From Callorhinus ursinus (lineage: Eukaryota > Chordata > Mammalia > Carnivora > Otariidae), in contig NW_020313005.1 in the NCBI RefSeq assembly GCF_003265705.1, forward strand, positions 15,548,035 to 15,612,034: a DNA stretch of 64,000 nucleotides, written 5' to 3'. Positions 25,001 through 40,000 of the stretch are shown here, piece after piece (the stretch's first letter is position 1; the number at the start of each line of letters is the position of its first letter). The position numbers and the translations under genes are program-made. A model generated the notes under the pieces. The model was not told the origin of the DNA. It did no database searches and saw only the letters and a program-made list of their open reading frames with translations.

Positions 25001-28000
25001 CTGTCGATGGGCATCTTGGCTCTTTCCACAGTTTGGCTATTGTGGACATTGCTGCTATAAACATTGGGGTACACGTACCCCTTCGGGTCCCTACATTTGT
25101 ATCTTTGGGGTAAATACCCAGTAGTGCAATTGCTGAATCGAACGGTAGCTCTAATTTCAACTGTTTGAGGAACCTCCATACTGTTTTCCAGAGTGGTTGC
25201 ACCAGCTTGCATTCCCACCAACAGTGTAGAAGGGTTCCCCTTTCTCCACATCCCCGCCAACATCTGTTGTTCCCTGACTTGTTAATTTTAGCCATTCTGA
25301 CGGGTGTGAGGTGGTATCTCATTGAGGTTTTGATTTGGATTTCCCTGATGCCGAGCGATGTTGAGCACTTTTTCATGTGCCTGTTGGCCATTTGGATGTC
25401 TTCTTTGGAGAAATGTCTGTTCATGTCTTCTGCCCATTTCTTGATTGGATTATTTGTTCTTTGGGTGTTGAGTTTGATAAGTTCTTTATAGATTTTGGAT
25501 ACTAGCCCTTTATCTGATATGTCATTTGCAAATATTTTCTCCCATTCTGTCAGTTGTCTTTTGGTTTTGTGGACTGTTTCTTTTGCTGTGCAAAAGCTTT
25601 TTATCTTGATGAAAGCCCAATAGTTCATTTTTGCCCGGGCTTCCCATGCCTTTGGCGATGTTTCTAGGAAGAAGTTGCTGCGGCTAAGGTCGAAAAGGTT
25701 GCTACCTGTGTTCTCCTTTAGGATTTTGATGGACTCCTGTCTCACATTTAGGTCTTTCAACCATTTGGAGTCTATTTTTGTGTGTGGTGTAAGGAAATGG
25801 TCCAGTTTCATTCTTCTGCATGTGGCTGTCCAATTTTCCCAACACCATTTGTTGAAGAGACTGTCTTTTTCCCATTGGACATTCTTTCCTGCTTTGTCAA
25901 AAATAAGTTGACCATAGAGTTGAGGGTCCATTTCTGGCCTCTCGATTCTGTTCCATTGATCTATGTGTCTGTTTTTGTGCCAGTACCATACTGTCTTGAT
26001 GATGACAGCTTTGTAATAGAGCTGGAAGTCCGGAATTGTGATGCCGCCAGCTTTGCTTTTCTTTTTCAGTATTCCTCTGGCTATTCTGGGTCTCTTCTGG
26101 TTCCATACAAATTTTAAGATTATTTGTTCCATTTCTTTGAAAAAAGTGGATGGTATTTTGATGGGGATTGCATTGAATGTGTAGATTGCTCTAGGTAGCA
26201 TTGACATCTTCACAATGTTGGTTCTCCCAATCCATGAGCATGGAACGTTTTTCCATTTCTTTGTGTCTTCTTCAATTTCTTTCCTGAGTATTTTATAGTT
26301 TTCTGAGTACAGATCCTTTGCCTCTTTGGTTAAATTTATTCCTAGGTATCTTATGGTTTTGGGTGTAATTGTGAATGGGATCGACTCCTTGATTTGTCTC
26401 TCTTCTGTCTTGTTGTTGGTGTATAGGAATGCCACTGATTTCTGTGCATTGATTTTATATCCTGCTACATTACTGAATTCCTGTATGAGTTCTAGGAGTT
26501 TTGGGGTGGAGTCTTTTGGATTTTCCACATAAAGTATCATATCATCTGCAAAGAGTGAGAGTTTGACTTCCTCTTTGCCAATTTGGATGCCTTTGATTTC
26601 TTTTTGTTGTCTGATTGCTGTGGCTAGGACTTCTAATACTAGGTTGAATAGCAGTGGTGAGAGTGGACATCCCTGCCGCGTTCCTGACCTTAGGGGAAAA
26701 GCTCTCAGTCTTTCCCCATTGAGAATGATATTTGCTGTAGGTTTTTCATAGATGGCTTTTATGATATTGAGGTATGTACCCTCTATCCCTATACTCTGAA
26801 GAGTTTTGATCAAGAAAGGATGTTGTACTTTGTCAAATGCTTTTTCTGCATCTATGGAGAGGATCATATGATTCTTGCTCTTTCTTTTGTTAATGTATTG
26901 TATCACGTTGATTGATTTGCGGATGTTGAACCAGTCTTGCAGCCCAGGGATAAATCCCACTTGGTCGTGGTGAAGAATCCTTTTAATGGACAGTTGGATC
27001 CTATTGGCTAGTATTTTGGTGAGAATTTTTGCATCCATGTTCATCAAGGATATTGGTCTGTAATTCTCTTTTTTGATGGGGTCTTTGTCTGGTTTTGGGA
27101 TCAAGGTCTTTGCAGGGCTTTCAAATGAAGGCAAATAACACCAATCCCTGGATATCAAATAAGTCCTGACTGAGAGCCCAGGGCTATTCTAATCCAGTGG
27201 TTTCTACTTTCTATTCAATTTCTTTTTTTTTATCATGTTAAATTAGCCACCATATAGTACATCATTAGTTTTTGATGTAGTGTTTACTGATTCATTAGTT
27301 GTGTATAACACCCAGTGGTTCATCACAACACATGCCATCCTTAATACCCATCACCCTACTACCCCTCCCCCAACACCCTCCCCTCTGAAACCCTCAGTTT
27401 GTTTCCCAGAGTCCATAGTTAAATTCCTTTCTTTCACCCTTGACTTTTCACCTTGTCTCTCAGTGTCATTAACCAATGCCCTAGTGTTATCAAGAGATCC
27501 AAAGTAATAACTGGTTTTACAGGAACTTCTAAGAATAAGGGTCTGCACAGTGGATAGGTAAGATTAAACTACCAAGGCCTCTGCCTGCAAAGTCCCAGAC
27601 AGTCTAGATTCTAGTGCTGGATAAATTCTAGTACTGTCAAGAGGAATAAACATCAAACCTTCAAACCTCAGCATTTGTTAAAGGCAAAACAGATGAACAG
27701 TCCCAGAGATTGTTCCAAGAGACCCACTCTAGAAAGCTCCAGGCTCAAATGGCGGGGTGGCCTAGATTGGAGACAACTCTAAGGGACAATTACTTGCCAT
27801 AGCTTGTGATCATAGGGAGGTAATGGTCCAAAGATGCAGATCCACCCATGAAGCCGAAGTTGGTGCCACCATGGAACATGTAGAAGTTGAGGGAGAAACT
27901 AGCGTTGAACATTTCACGCACGTCTCTCATTAACACTGCACATAGGTAGGAAGAAAAGAGGGGGAGAAAATAAAGTTTGAGAGAATTAATAATAGCCATT

Positions 28001-31000
28001 TGTGGGATGTTCAAACTGCATGTATTAAACATTTGTTTATGCATCTTAGTCTTAGGTAAATAGATGTCCAGCTCAGTGTTTCTGGAGCACTTAGTAATTT
28101 TTCAGTAAATTCTTAGTAACTTCTTTAGTAACCTAAAATCGTGGTACCAGGAACATTTACCTTCAAACCACATTTTAATGATCTTCATCAACTCTCCCGG
28201 AAGGATGTGGCAGATAGTCTGGGAGCAGAGAACACTACTTCCACCCAACACACTTTCATTGAATTGCCCCATCTGTTAGAACAACTCACTCTAATTGCTT
28301 TAATAACCTCAACAAAATATAATCAGAGTGGAAGATTTAGTCCCTTAAATCTAGTACTCTAAGTACTCTAACCGGCAGGGGAAAAGAAAAAAAACAGGCC
28401 AGTGCCATTTCTGTTATCTATTCTCCTGAGAAAGGATCTAAGAAGTACTCACAATGTGAATCCACAGAATGGGGGGAAGTGCCCCATCCATCCAAAGAGC
28501 TTGCTGTATACACCATCATCAGTATGGGGCTACGACCCTGAGAAAAATGAAGTGTCAATTTAGTAAAGTTTGGTACAGGTTAGAAGCTCTGAATTGCTTA
28601 GGAGGAAACTGTGAGGTCTAGTTCTCACAAACCCCCTTTACGAATCAGAGCATCCCCTCACTGCTCACAAACCCCAAGTTCTACTCTCCATCCTCAGATA
28701 ATTTCCCTGGTCTTGTTATTCCTCTTGGGGTTTCAATGGACTTCTCCTTCAGGTTTTGGTAAAATCAACTGTGTTTGCCACATTTTCCTTCCTGGAACAA
28801 TAGAATCTCTTCATTCCCTTCAGTGACCAGATTAGAGGTCTAGTGAAGAAGCGCCTGGCCCAGGGGAAGCATTAAAAATATTCAACAAATGAATGCTAAA
28901 AATGTTGAATCCCATTAAATAAGAACTGCTGAATCCCAGAATTGTGTTTTGTTTTTATTCAAGTATAATTAACATACAGTGTTCTATTAATTTCAGATGT
29001 ACAATATAATGATCAACATTATATAATGTATAAAATCAACATTATATAAAGTATATAATAATTCTATACATTTCTCACTGCTCATCCTGTATGCTTAATT
29101 CCCTTCACCTATTTCACCCATCCCCCCCAGTCACCTCCCCTCTGGCAACTGTGGGTTGAACAAATCGGTATTTAAGTTGTCGGTATTAAGTTAATCGGTA
29201 TTAAGTTGTTGGTATTCTGTTGTCTCTTTTCCTCTTTGTTCATTTGTTTTGTTTCTTAAATTCCACATGAGTGATACCATATGGTATTTGTCTTTCTCTA
29301 ATTTTACCTAGCATTATACCCTCTGGATCTTGTTGTTGCAAATGGCAAGATTTCATATACATATATACATATATATACACCTACACACACATACCATGGA
29401 ATATTACATATACATATAAAACAATCACATGTATACATATACATTATTGAAAGACATATATTATTTATATACATATAAAACAATCACATTTTCTTTATCT
29501 ATTCATCCATTATCACACATTTAGGCTGTTTCCATAACTTGGCTATTGTAAATACTGCTGCTATGAACATAGGAATACAGGTATCTCTTCAGGATAATTA
29601 TTTCATTTCCTTTGCATATATACCCAGAAATAAGAATTCTAGATCATATGGCAGTTCTATTTTTAATTTCTTTATGAACCTCTATACTGTTTTCCATAGT
29701 GGATGTATCAGTTTACATCTCTACCAACAGTATCTGAGGGGTTTCTTTTCTCCACATCCTTGCCAGCATTTGTTATCTCCTGACATCCTAACAGGAGTGA
29801 GGGGATATCTTATTGTGGTTTTGATATTCCTTTCCCTGATGATTAGGGATACTGAGCAGCTTTTCATGAGGTATGTGGTTTGCAAATATTTTCCCCCATC
29901 TCTAGGTTGTCTTTTCATTTTATTGATGGTTTCCTTTGCTGTGTAGAAACTTTTTAGTCTGATATAGTCCCAGTTTATTTCTGCTTTTGGTGTCAAATGT
30001 AAAACACTATTACCAAGATCAATATCAAGAAGCTTATGCTTTCTTCTGGGAGTTTTGTGGTTTCAGATCTTATGTTCAAGTCTCTAATCCATTTTGGGTT
30101 GATTTTTGTGTATAAAATAGAAGTTAGTTTCATTCTTTTGCATGTGGATATGTATGGCTGTATGTTTTCAGGAATTTATTTCTTCTAGGAGGTCTAATTT
30201 GTTGGCATACAATTGTTCACATTAGTAGAAACTATGATCCTTTATATTTCTGTGGTATCAGTTGTAATTATACTCTTTCACTTAAAATTTTATTTACTGA
30301 GTCTGATCTCTTTTTTCTTAGTATAGTACAATATTTGTCAATTTCATCTTTTTTAAAAACTTGCTTTCGTTGATCTTTTCTATTGTCTTTCTCATCTTGA
30401 TTTCATTTATTTCTACTCTGATTTTTGTTATTTCCTTCTTTCTACTAACTTTGAGCTGTTTGTTCTTTTCCTGGTTCTTCAAGGTAAACAGTTATGTGGT
30501 TAATTTGAGATCTTTTCTTTCTTAATGTATGCATTTATCACTATAAACTTCCCTCTTAGAACTGCTTTTGCCGCATCTCATAAGTTTGAGATGTTGTGTT
30601 TCCATTTTCATTTGCCTTAAGATTTTTTTTTAATTTCTTTTTTCATTTATTTGACCAATTGGTTGTTCAGGAGCATGTTGTTTAATTTTTATATATTTGT
30701 GAATTTTCCTGTTTTTTCCTTGTAATTGAATTCTAGTTTCATACTATTGTGGTCAGAAAATATGATTTCAATCTTCTTAAATTTATTAAGACATGTGTGG
30801 CCTAACATATGGTCTATTCTGGAGAATGTCCCATGTGTGCTTGAGAAGAATGTCCATTCTCCTGCTGTTGATGGGAATTTCTGTATATATTCTGTACGTC
30901 TATCTGGTCTAACATATAATTTAAGTCCCATGCTTCCTTATTTAGTATCCATGTAGATGATCTGTCCATTGTTGGAAGTGAGGTATCTTAAGACCCCTGC

Positions 31001-34000
31001 TATCATTGTATTGCTATCTATTTCTCTGTTCAGATCTATTAATATTTGCTTTATATATTTAGGGGCTCCTACATTGTGTGCATAATATTTACAATTGTTA
31101 CATTCCTTTGATGAACTGACCCCTTTGTCATCCTGTAAAGACTTTCCCTGACTGTTGATACAGAGTTTGTCTTAGTCTATTTTGTCTGCTATAAGTGTAG
31201 CTACCCCCTCTGATTTGTTTTTTTGTTTTGTTTTGGCTTTTGTTTGCAAGGAATATCTTTTTCCATCCCTTCAATTTCAGTGTGTGTGTGTCCTCAAAGC
31301 TGAGGTGACTCTCTTGTAGCCAACGGATGGTTAGATCTGGATGTTAGTGATTTTCTGTTTGTTTTATAATTCCTTTCTTCCTCTCTTGATCTCCTCCTTT
31401 GTAGTTTGATGATTTTTCTGTACTAGTATGCTTTGATTCCTTTCTCTTTATCTTTTGTATACTACAGGATTTTGTTTTGAGGTTACCATGAGGCTTACGT
31501 AAAACATATGATATTCATAGCAGTCTATTCTACCAATAACAGGTTAACTTCAAACATATACCCTACATTTTTTAACCCTCTCCTTACCTTTTATATTTTG
31601 ATGTCACAATGTACCTCTTTTCACCTCGTGTATCATTAAAAATTATTGTACTTATAATTATTTTTAATACTTTTGTCTTTTAACCTTCATACTAGAGTTA
31701 AAAGTGACTTACCCATGACCTTATTCTCTAAATCTAAGTATACATTTACCTTTACAATGAGTTTTATACTTTCATATGTCTTCTTGTTACAAATTAGCTT
31801 TTTCTGTTACTAATTAACTTCCCATTTCTTTCAGCTTAAAGAACTCCTTTTAACATTTTTTGTGAGGCTAGTCTGTTGTGATGAACTCCTTTAGCTTTAT
31901 CTGTCTGGTAAACTCCACTGCTCCTTCAATTCTGAAGGACTCCTTCACTGGGTAGGGTATACTGGGTTGTTGCTTTTTTTCTTTTGGCACTTTGAATATA
32001 TCACCACATTCCCTTTTGGCCTACAAGACTTCTGAAAAATCTGATAGCCAAAAGGAGGGGGCAGAGTTAAGATGGCGGAGTAATAGGGGGACCCTGAACT
32101 TGCCTTGCCCTTCAAATACAGCTAGATCAACATTCAACTATTTTGAACAACTAGGAAGATGACCTGAGGATCAAGGATCATCTGCACAGTTGGAGAGAGA
32201 GAACATGGCAGATGCAAGGTTTGGAACCATGAATTGGGGGAGAGGAAAGCAGCACAGCCACAAAGGGAAGGGAATCCTTTTCATGGAGCAAACTCAGGAA
32301 GAGAGAGAAAGTGGGAAAGAACCCAGTGGGTAGGGACTGCACAATAAACCTCGGTGAGGAGATCCCCTGGGTCACACAGTGAGAGATCATTCCCCTTCCC
32401 AGAGGGCATTTGGAAGAGCATATTTTGCCTTTCCAAGGACAAATGGCCAGCCAGGAACCATTGAGCGATGCTCAACAGCAGGGTCAGAGGTGTGTGCAGA
32501 GGGCAGAAAGCCTCTTAAGTTTTTTGCTGTGAGTCACAATAAGTTTAAACCTCTGTGTGCACATCAAGTGGCTGCTTTTCTTCAACAGAACTAAGCAGAA
32601 AGCAGAGACAGGAGCAGATTGCAGATAACCTGGCCACCGCTTTTTGCTGTCTGCCACAATAGATTCAAACCTCTGCAATGGCTTCTCTGGGACAGAAAGG
32701 AGTAGGGGACTGAATCAAGTGCAGATAGCCAATAAATTGGCTTCAGCTTTTTGCTGAGCATTACAATAAACTCTAGCCCCTGAGTGCATACTGTGCAATG
32801 GCTTTTCAGGGATAGGATGGTGATGGGCACACCCTGAGCCTCTCCTCAGAGGAACAGGAGTGAGCCCACACCTTACCAGGACCTTTAAAACTTGGAGTTT
32901 TGAATCCCAGGCACCGACCAGAGATAAAATCCAGATCTGTGGCTCCAAACATGCTGATGGCCCAGGCACAGACAAGTTAAAGACAAGGAACTGATGAAAG
33001 CACGGGACACAGAAGATTCTTTGTTTTCTAACAGGGCCTCCTGAACAGCAGTAGTCTTGAGTTCTGCTCCCAGGGACAAGACGGTGGATGGGGTGATGCC
33101 ATAGTCTTACTCCTCCACACCCCTCTCTCCCACCCACCAGCACAATCGGACTTCAGAAAGAAACAGCATCTCCAGTGGAGGCTGGAATCCCCTACACTAA
33201 GACCCCCCCCCGCTGGCACCTGGCAGGAGCATCTTTACAAGGGCAAAGATTCACCCCAAAAGAAAGAACAGGAGGTAATACTCACTGCAAGGGATTTAAT
33301 CAATATGGAGATAAGTAAAATGTCTGAACTACAACTTAAAACAATTATAAAGATGCTAGCTGGGCTTGAAAAAAGCATAGAAGACACTAGAAAACCCTTA
33401 CTGTAGAAATAAAAGAACTAAAATCTAACCAGGCTGAAATAAAAAATGCTATTACTGAGATGGAGTCACAGATGGAGGCTTTAACAGCCTCAGGATAAAT
33501 AAGGGAGAAAAGAGAGTCAGTGATATAGAAGACAAAATGATGAAAAATAAGGAAGCTGAAAAGAAGAAAAAAAGACAACTACCAGGGGGAGGAGCAAGAT
33601 GGTGGAGGAGTAGGAGACCTAAATTTTGTCTGGTCCCAGGAATTCAGCTACGTAGGTATCAAACCATTCTGAACACCTACGAACTCAACAGGACATCGAA
33701 GAAAAGAATAGCAGCAACTCTCTGAACAGAAAAGCGATCACTTTCTGGAAGGTAGGATGTGTGGAGGAGTGAATCCGAGGTGATATTTGGGAAGATAGAC
33801 GGCGGGGAAGGGGGCCTCCGTCGGCTGCTTCTGGAAAGTGATAGAGCCCCAGAGCACAAAATTGGAACTTTTAGAAGTCAGCTCTGCTGAGGGACGTCAC
33901 TCCAGTGGCTAAGCGGGGCTGGAACCCTCGCTGGGACAGTGAGGTCTCAGGACCCTTGGGATTACAGAAAGACCAGGGAGGCCTGAGTGTGGCAGAGCTC

Positions 34001-37000
34001 CCAGGTATCGGAGCAGGGAAGCCGACTGCAGAGACGGAGCCGAGGAGCAGGCTCTCAGATCGGGGTTACCATAAACCGTGATCCGCTGCACAGTTGGGCC
34101 ACTGCTCCTCCAGCAGGGACCCAACAAGCGGCAGATCCATGGAGACTCCCCTTCCTCCCCCGGGAGGAGCGGCGCGGGAGTGCACCGCAGGGATCCACTG
34201 GGTTTGGAGACTCCACACAGGGTCGTGTGCCAGAGACAGAAATGCTCTGTCAGAGGCCAGGTGAGCACGGAGTGCGGCCGGAGACTGGGGAGACAGAAGT
34301 AATTGACTGCTTTTCTCTGGGGGCTCACTGAGGAGTGGGACCCCGAGTTCTTGGCTCCTCTGGGGTGGAGATTGGGAGGCCGCCATTTTCACTCTCATCC
34401 CCCAAAGGTATACGGAAAGCTTGCAGGGAACAAAAGCTCCCAAGCGCAAACCCAAGCAGATTACTTAGCCCGGACCAGCAAGGGCGGGACAATTCCGCCA
34501 CCGGCAAAGACAGTGAGAATCACTGCAACAGGCCCCTCCCCCAGAAGATCAGCAAGAACATCCAGCCAAGACCAAGTTTACTGATCAATGAGAATGGCAG
34601 AACCCCAGCACTAGGGGATTACAGGACACAGAACTCATGGCTTTTTTTCCCCATGATTCTTTAGTCTTTCAAAATTAATTTTTTTAATTTTCTTTTTTTT
34701 CATTTTCTATTTGTATTTGAATTTTTCTTTTTCCTTTTTTCAACCAAACTCTTATCAATCCCTTTTAAAAAATCTTTTTTATTTTTCATTTTTAGAGTTA
34801 CATTCTATCCCTTTTTTGTAGTTAACCTTATTTTTGGTATATACATATAAGTTGTTCTCTCTTTAAAATTTTGGGATACAGTTTCTTCTAACAGACCAAA
34901 ATATACCTTAAATCTCTAGTGTATGGCTTTGTTCTAGTCTCCTGCCTGATCACGTTCTCTTCCCCCCCCTTTTTTTTAAATCCTCTTCTTTCTTTTTTTC
35001 AACCAACTTCTTATCAATTCTTTATATCTTTATATAAAATCTTTTATAATTTTCATCTTTATAGTCATATTCTATCCCTTCATCATATTTACCCTTATTT
35101 TTGTACATATATAAGTTTTTCTTTCTTTAAAATTTTGGGAGCCACTTTCATCTAACAGACCAAAATATGCCCAAAATCTAGTGTGTGGCACTGATCTATT
35201 CACCAGCCTGATCATATTCTTTTTTTTTATTTTTCTTTTTTCTTTCTTTCCCTTTCTTTTCCCCCAGTTTCAGGTCTCTTCTGAATTGTTTAGTGTATAT
35301 TTTTCTGGGGTCGTTGTTACCTGTTAGCATTTTGTTCTCTCATTCGTCTATTCTTCTCTGGACAAAATGACAAGACGGAAAAACTCACCTCAAAAAAAAA
35401 AAAAAGAAAAAACAAGAGGCAGTGGGCGCCTGGATGGCTCAGTTGGTTAAGCGACTGCCTTCGGCTCAGGTCATGATCCCGGAGTCCCGGGATCGAGTCC
35501 CATGTCGGGGTCCGTGCTCAGCAGGGAGTCTGCTTCTCCCTCTGACCCTCTTCCCTCTCGTGCTCTCTATCTCTCATTCTCTCTCTCTCAAATAAATAAA
35601 TAAAATCTTTAAAAAAAAAAAACAAGAGGCAGTACCAACTGCCAGGAACCTAATCAATATGGACATTAGTAAGATGTCGGAACTAGAGTTCAGAATGATG
35701 ATTATAAAGATAGTAGCTGGGCTTGAAAAAAGCATGGAAGATATTAGAGAAACCGTCTCTGGAGAAATAAAAGAACTAAAATCTAACCAAATCGAAATCA
35801 AAAAGGCTATTAATGAGGTGCAATGAAAAATGGAAGCTCTAACTGCTAGGATAAATGAGGCAGAAGAGAGAATTAGTGATATAGAAGACCAAATGAAGGA
35901 GAATAAAGAAGCTGAGAAAAAGAGAGATAAACAACTACTGGATCACGAGGGCAGAATTTTAGAGATAAGTGATACCATAAGACGAAACAATACTAAAATA
36001 ATTGGGATCCCAGAAGAAGAAGAAAGAGAGAGAGGGGCAGAAGGTATAATTTGGAGCAAATTATAGCAGAGAAATTCCCTAATGTGGGGAAGGAAACAGG
36101 CATCAAAATCCAGGAGGCAGAGAACCCCTCTCAAAATCAATAATAATAGGTCAACACCCCGACATCTAATAGTAAAACTTACAAGTCTCAGAGACAAAGA
36201 GAAAATCCTGAAAACAGCTTGGGACAAGAGGTCTGTAACCTACAATGGGGGAACCATTAAAATGGCAACAGACCTATCCACAGAGACCTGGCAGGCCAGA
36301 AAGTACTGGCATGATATATTCAGAGCACTAAACGAGAAAAATGTGCAGCCAAGAATACTATATCCAGCTATGTAATTGAAAATAGAAGGAGAACTAAAAA
36401 GCTTCCAGGACAGACAAAAACTAAAAGAATTTGCAAAAACACAACCAGCCCTACAAGAAATATTGAAAGGGGTCCTCTAAGCAAAGAGAGAGCCTAAAAG
36501 TAACATAGACCACAAAGGAACACAGACAATATAGAGTTAACAGTCACCTTGCAGGCAATACAGTGGCACTAAATTCAGATCTTTCAATAGTTACCCTGAG
36601 GTGCCTGGGTGGGTCAGTTGGTTAAGCGGCTGCCTTTGGCTCAGGTCATGATCCTGGAGTCCCTGGATCGAGTCCCACATCGGGCTCCCTGCCTGGCAGG
36701 GAGTCTGCTTCAACCTCTGACCCTCCCCGACTCATGTGCTCTCTCTCTCTCTCTCTCATTCTCTCTCTCTCAAATAAATAAATAAAATACTTTAAAAAAA
36801 TAGTAACCATGAAAGTAAATGAGCTAAATGCCCCAATTAAAAGACACAGGCTATCAGATTGGATAAAAAAAACAAGACCCATCGATATGCTCTCTGCAAG
36901 ACACTAATTTTAGACTCAAAGACACCACCAGATTGAAAGTGAAGGGGTGCAAAACCATTTAACATGCTAATGGACATCAGAAGAAAGCTGAGGTGGCAAT

Positions 37001-40000
37001 CCTTATATCAGACAAATTAGATTTTTAAAACAAAGACTGTAATAAGAGATGAGGAAGGACACTACATCCTACTTAAAGGGTCTATCTAACAAGAAGGTCT
37101 AAAAATTGTAAATATCTATGTCCCTAACATGGGAACAGCTAATTCTATAAGCTAATTAATAAAAAAATCAAAGAAACACATCGATAACAATACAATAATA
37201 GTAGGGGACTTTAACATCCCCCTCACTTAAATGGACAGATCATCTAAGCAAAAGATCAACAAGGAAATAAAGACTTTAAGTGACACACTGGACCAAATGG
37301 ACTTGACAGACATATTCAGACCATTCCATTCCAAAGCAACAGAATACATGTTCTTCTCTAGAGCCTATGGAACATTCTCCAGAATAGATCACATCCTAGG
37401 TCACAAATCAGGCCTTAATCAGTACCAAAAGATTGGGATCATTCCCTGCATATTTTCAGACCACAATGCTTTGAAACTACAACTCAATCACAAGAGGAAA
37501 GTCAGAAAGAACTCAAATACATGGAGGCTAAAGAGCATCCTACTAAAGAATGAATGGCTCAACCAGGAAATTAAAGAAGAATTAAAAAAAATTCATGGGA
37601 ACAAATGAAAATGAAAACACAACTGTTCAAAATCTTTGGGATGTAGCAAAGGCAGTCCTAAGAGGAAAGTATACAGCAATAAAAGCCTTTCTCAAGAAAC
37701 AAGAAAGGTTTCAAATACACAACCTAACCCTACAACTAAAGGAGCTGGAGAAAGAACAGCAAATAAAGCCTAAACCCAGCAAGAGAAGAGAAATAATAAA
37801 GATCAGAGCAGAAATCAATGAAATAGAAACCAAAAGAACAGTAGAACAGATCAATGAAACTAGCAGCTGGTTCTTTGAAGGAATTAGCAAGATTGATAAA
37901 CCCCTGGCCAGACTGATCAAAAAGAAAAGAGAAATGACCCAAATAAATAAAATCATGAATGAAAGAAGAGAGATCACAACCAACACTAAAGAAATACAAA
38001 CAATTATAAGAACATGTTATGAGCAACTCTATGCCAGCAAATTAGATAATCTGGAAGAAATGGATGCATTCCTAGAGATGTATAAACTACCAAAACTGAA
38101 CCAGGAAGAAATAGAAAACCTGAACAGGCCTATAACCACTAAGGAGATTGACAGTAATCAAAAATCTCCCAACAAACAAGAGCCCAGGGCCAGATGGCTT
38201 CCCAGGGGAATTTTACCAAACATTTAAAGAAGAATTAATACTTATTCTTCTGAAACTGTTCTACAAAAGAGAAATGGAAAGAAAACATCCAAACCCGTTT
38301 TATGAGGCCACCATTACCTTGATCCCAAAATCAGACAAAGACCCCATCAAAAAAGAGAATTAGAGACTAATATCCCTGATGAACATGGATGCAAAAATTC
38401 TCACCAAAATACTAGCCAATAGGATCCAACAGTACATTAAAAGGATTCTTCACCATGACCAAGTGGGGTTTATCTCTGGGCTGCAAGGTTGGTTCAACAT
38501 CCGCAAATCAATCAGTGTGATACAATACATTAATAAAAGAAAGAACAAGAACCATATGATCCTCTCAATCGATGCAGAAAAAGTATTTGACAAAGTACAG
38601 CATCCTTTCTTGATTAAAATTCTTCAGAGTGTAGGGATAGGTGGTTCATACCTCAATATCATAAAAGCAATCTATGAAAAACCCACAGCAAATATCATTC
38701 TCAATGGAGAAAAACTGAGAGCTTTCCTTCTAGGTCAGGAACACGGCAGTGATGTCCACTCTCACCACTGCTATTCAGCATAGTACTAGAAGCCCTAGCC
38801 ACAGCAATCAGACAACAAAAAGAAATAAAAGGCATCCAAATCAGCAAAGAAGAAGTCAAACTCTCACTCTTTGCAGATGATATGATACTTTATGTGGAAA
38901 ACCCTAAAGACTCCACCCCAAAACTGCTAGAACTCATACAGCAATTCAGTAAAGAGGCAGGATATAAAATCAATGCACAGAAATCAGTGGCATTCCTACA
39001 CACCATCAACAAGACAGAAGAAAGAGAAATTAAGGTGTTGATCCCATTTACAATTGCACCCAAAACCATAAGACACCTAGGAATAAATCTAACCAAAGAG
39101 GCAAAGGATCTGTACTCAGAAAATTATAAAATACTCATGAAAGAAATTAAGGAAGACACAAAGAAATGGAAAAATGTTCCATGTTCATGGATTGGAAGAA
39201 CAAATACTGTGAAGATGTCAATGGTACCTAGAGCAACCTACACATTCAACGCAATCCCTGTCAAAATACCATCAACTTCTTTCAAGGAAATGGAACAAAA
39301 AATCCTACAATTTGTAGGTACGGAACCAGAAAAGACCTCGAATAGCCAGAGGAATGTTGAAAAGAAAAGAAAAGCTGGTGGCATCACAATTACAGACTTC
39401 AAACTCTATTACAAAGCTGTAATCATGAAGACCATATGGTGCTATCACAAAAACAGACACATAGATCAATGGAACAGAATAGAGAGCCCAGAAATGGACC
39501 CTCAACTCTATGGTCAACTAATCTTTGACAAAGCGGGAAAGAATGTCCAATGGAAAAAAGACAGTCTCTTCAACAAATGGTTTTGGGAAAATTGGACAGC
39601 CACATGCAGAAGAATGAAACTGGACCATTTCCTTACACCACACACAAAAATAGACTCCAAATGGTTGAAAGACCTAAATGTGAGACAGGAGTCCATCAAA
39701 ATCCTAAAGGAGAACACAGGCAGCAACCTCTTCGACCTCAGCCACAGCAACTTCTTCCTAGAAACATCACCAAAGGCAAGGGAAGCAAGGGCAAAAATGA
39801 ACTATTGGGACTTCAGCGAGATAAAAAACTTTTGCACAGCAAAGGAAACAGTCAACAAAACCAAAAGACAACCGACAGAATGGGAGAAGGTGTTTGCAAA
39901 TGACATATCAGATAAAGGGTTAGAATCCAAAATCTATAAAGAACTTCTTAAACTCAACACCCAAAGAACAAATAATCCAATCAAGAAATGGGCAGAAGAC

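Noticed and set aside
27794..27797. GT donor four bases downstream of the exon 8 GC donor
   Set aside because: It would put exon 9 in a frame ending at TGA after 15 codons, and lose the conserved DYxA reading.
33909..34664. Cluster of 60-139 codon frames on both strands
   Set aside because: They lie inside the GC-rich L1 5' UTR, where chance frames are common.
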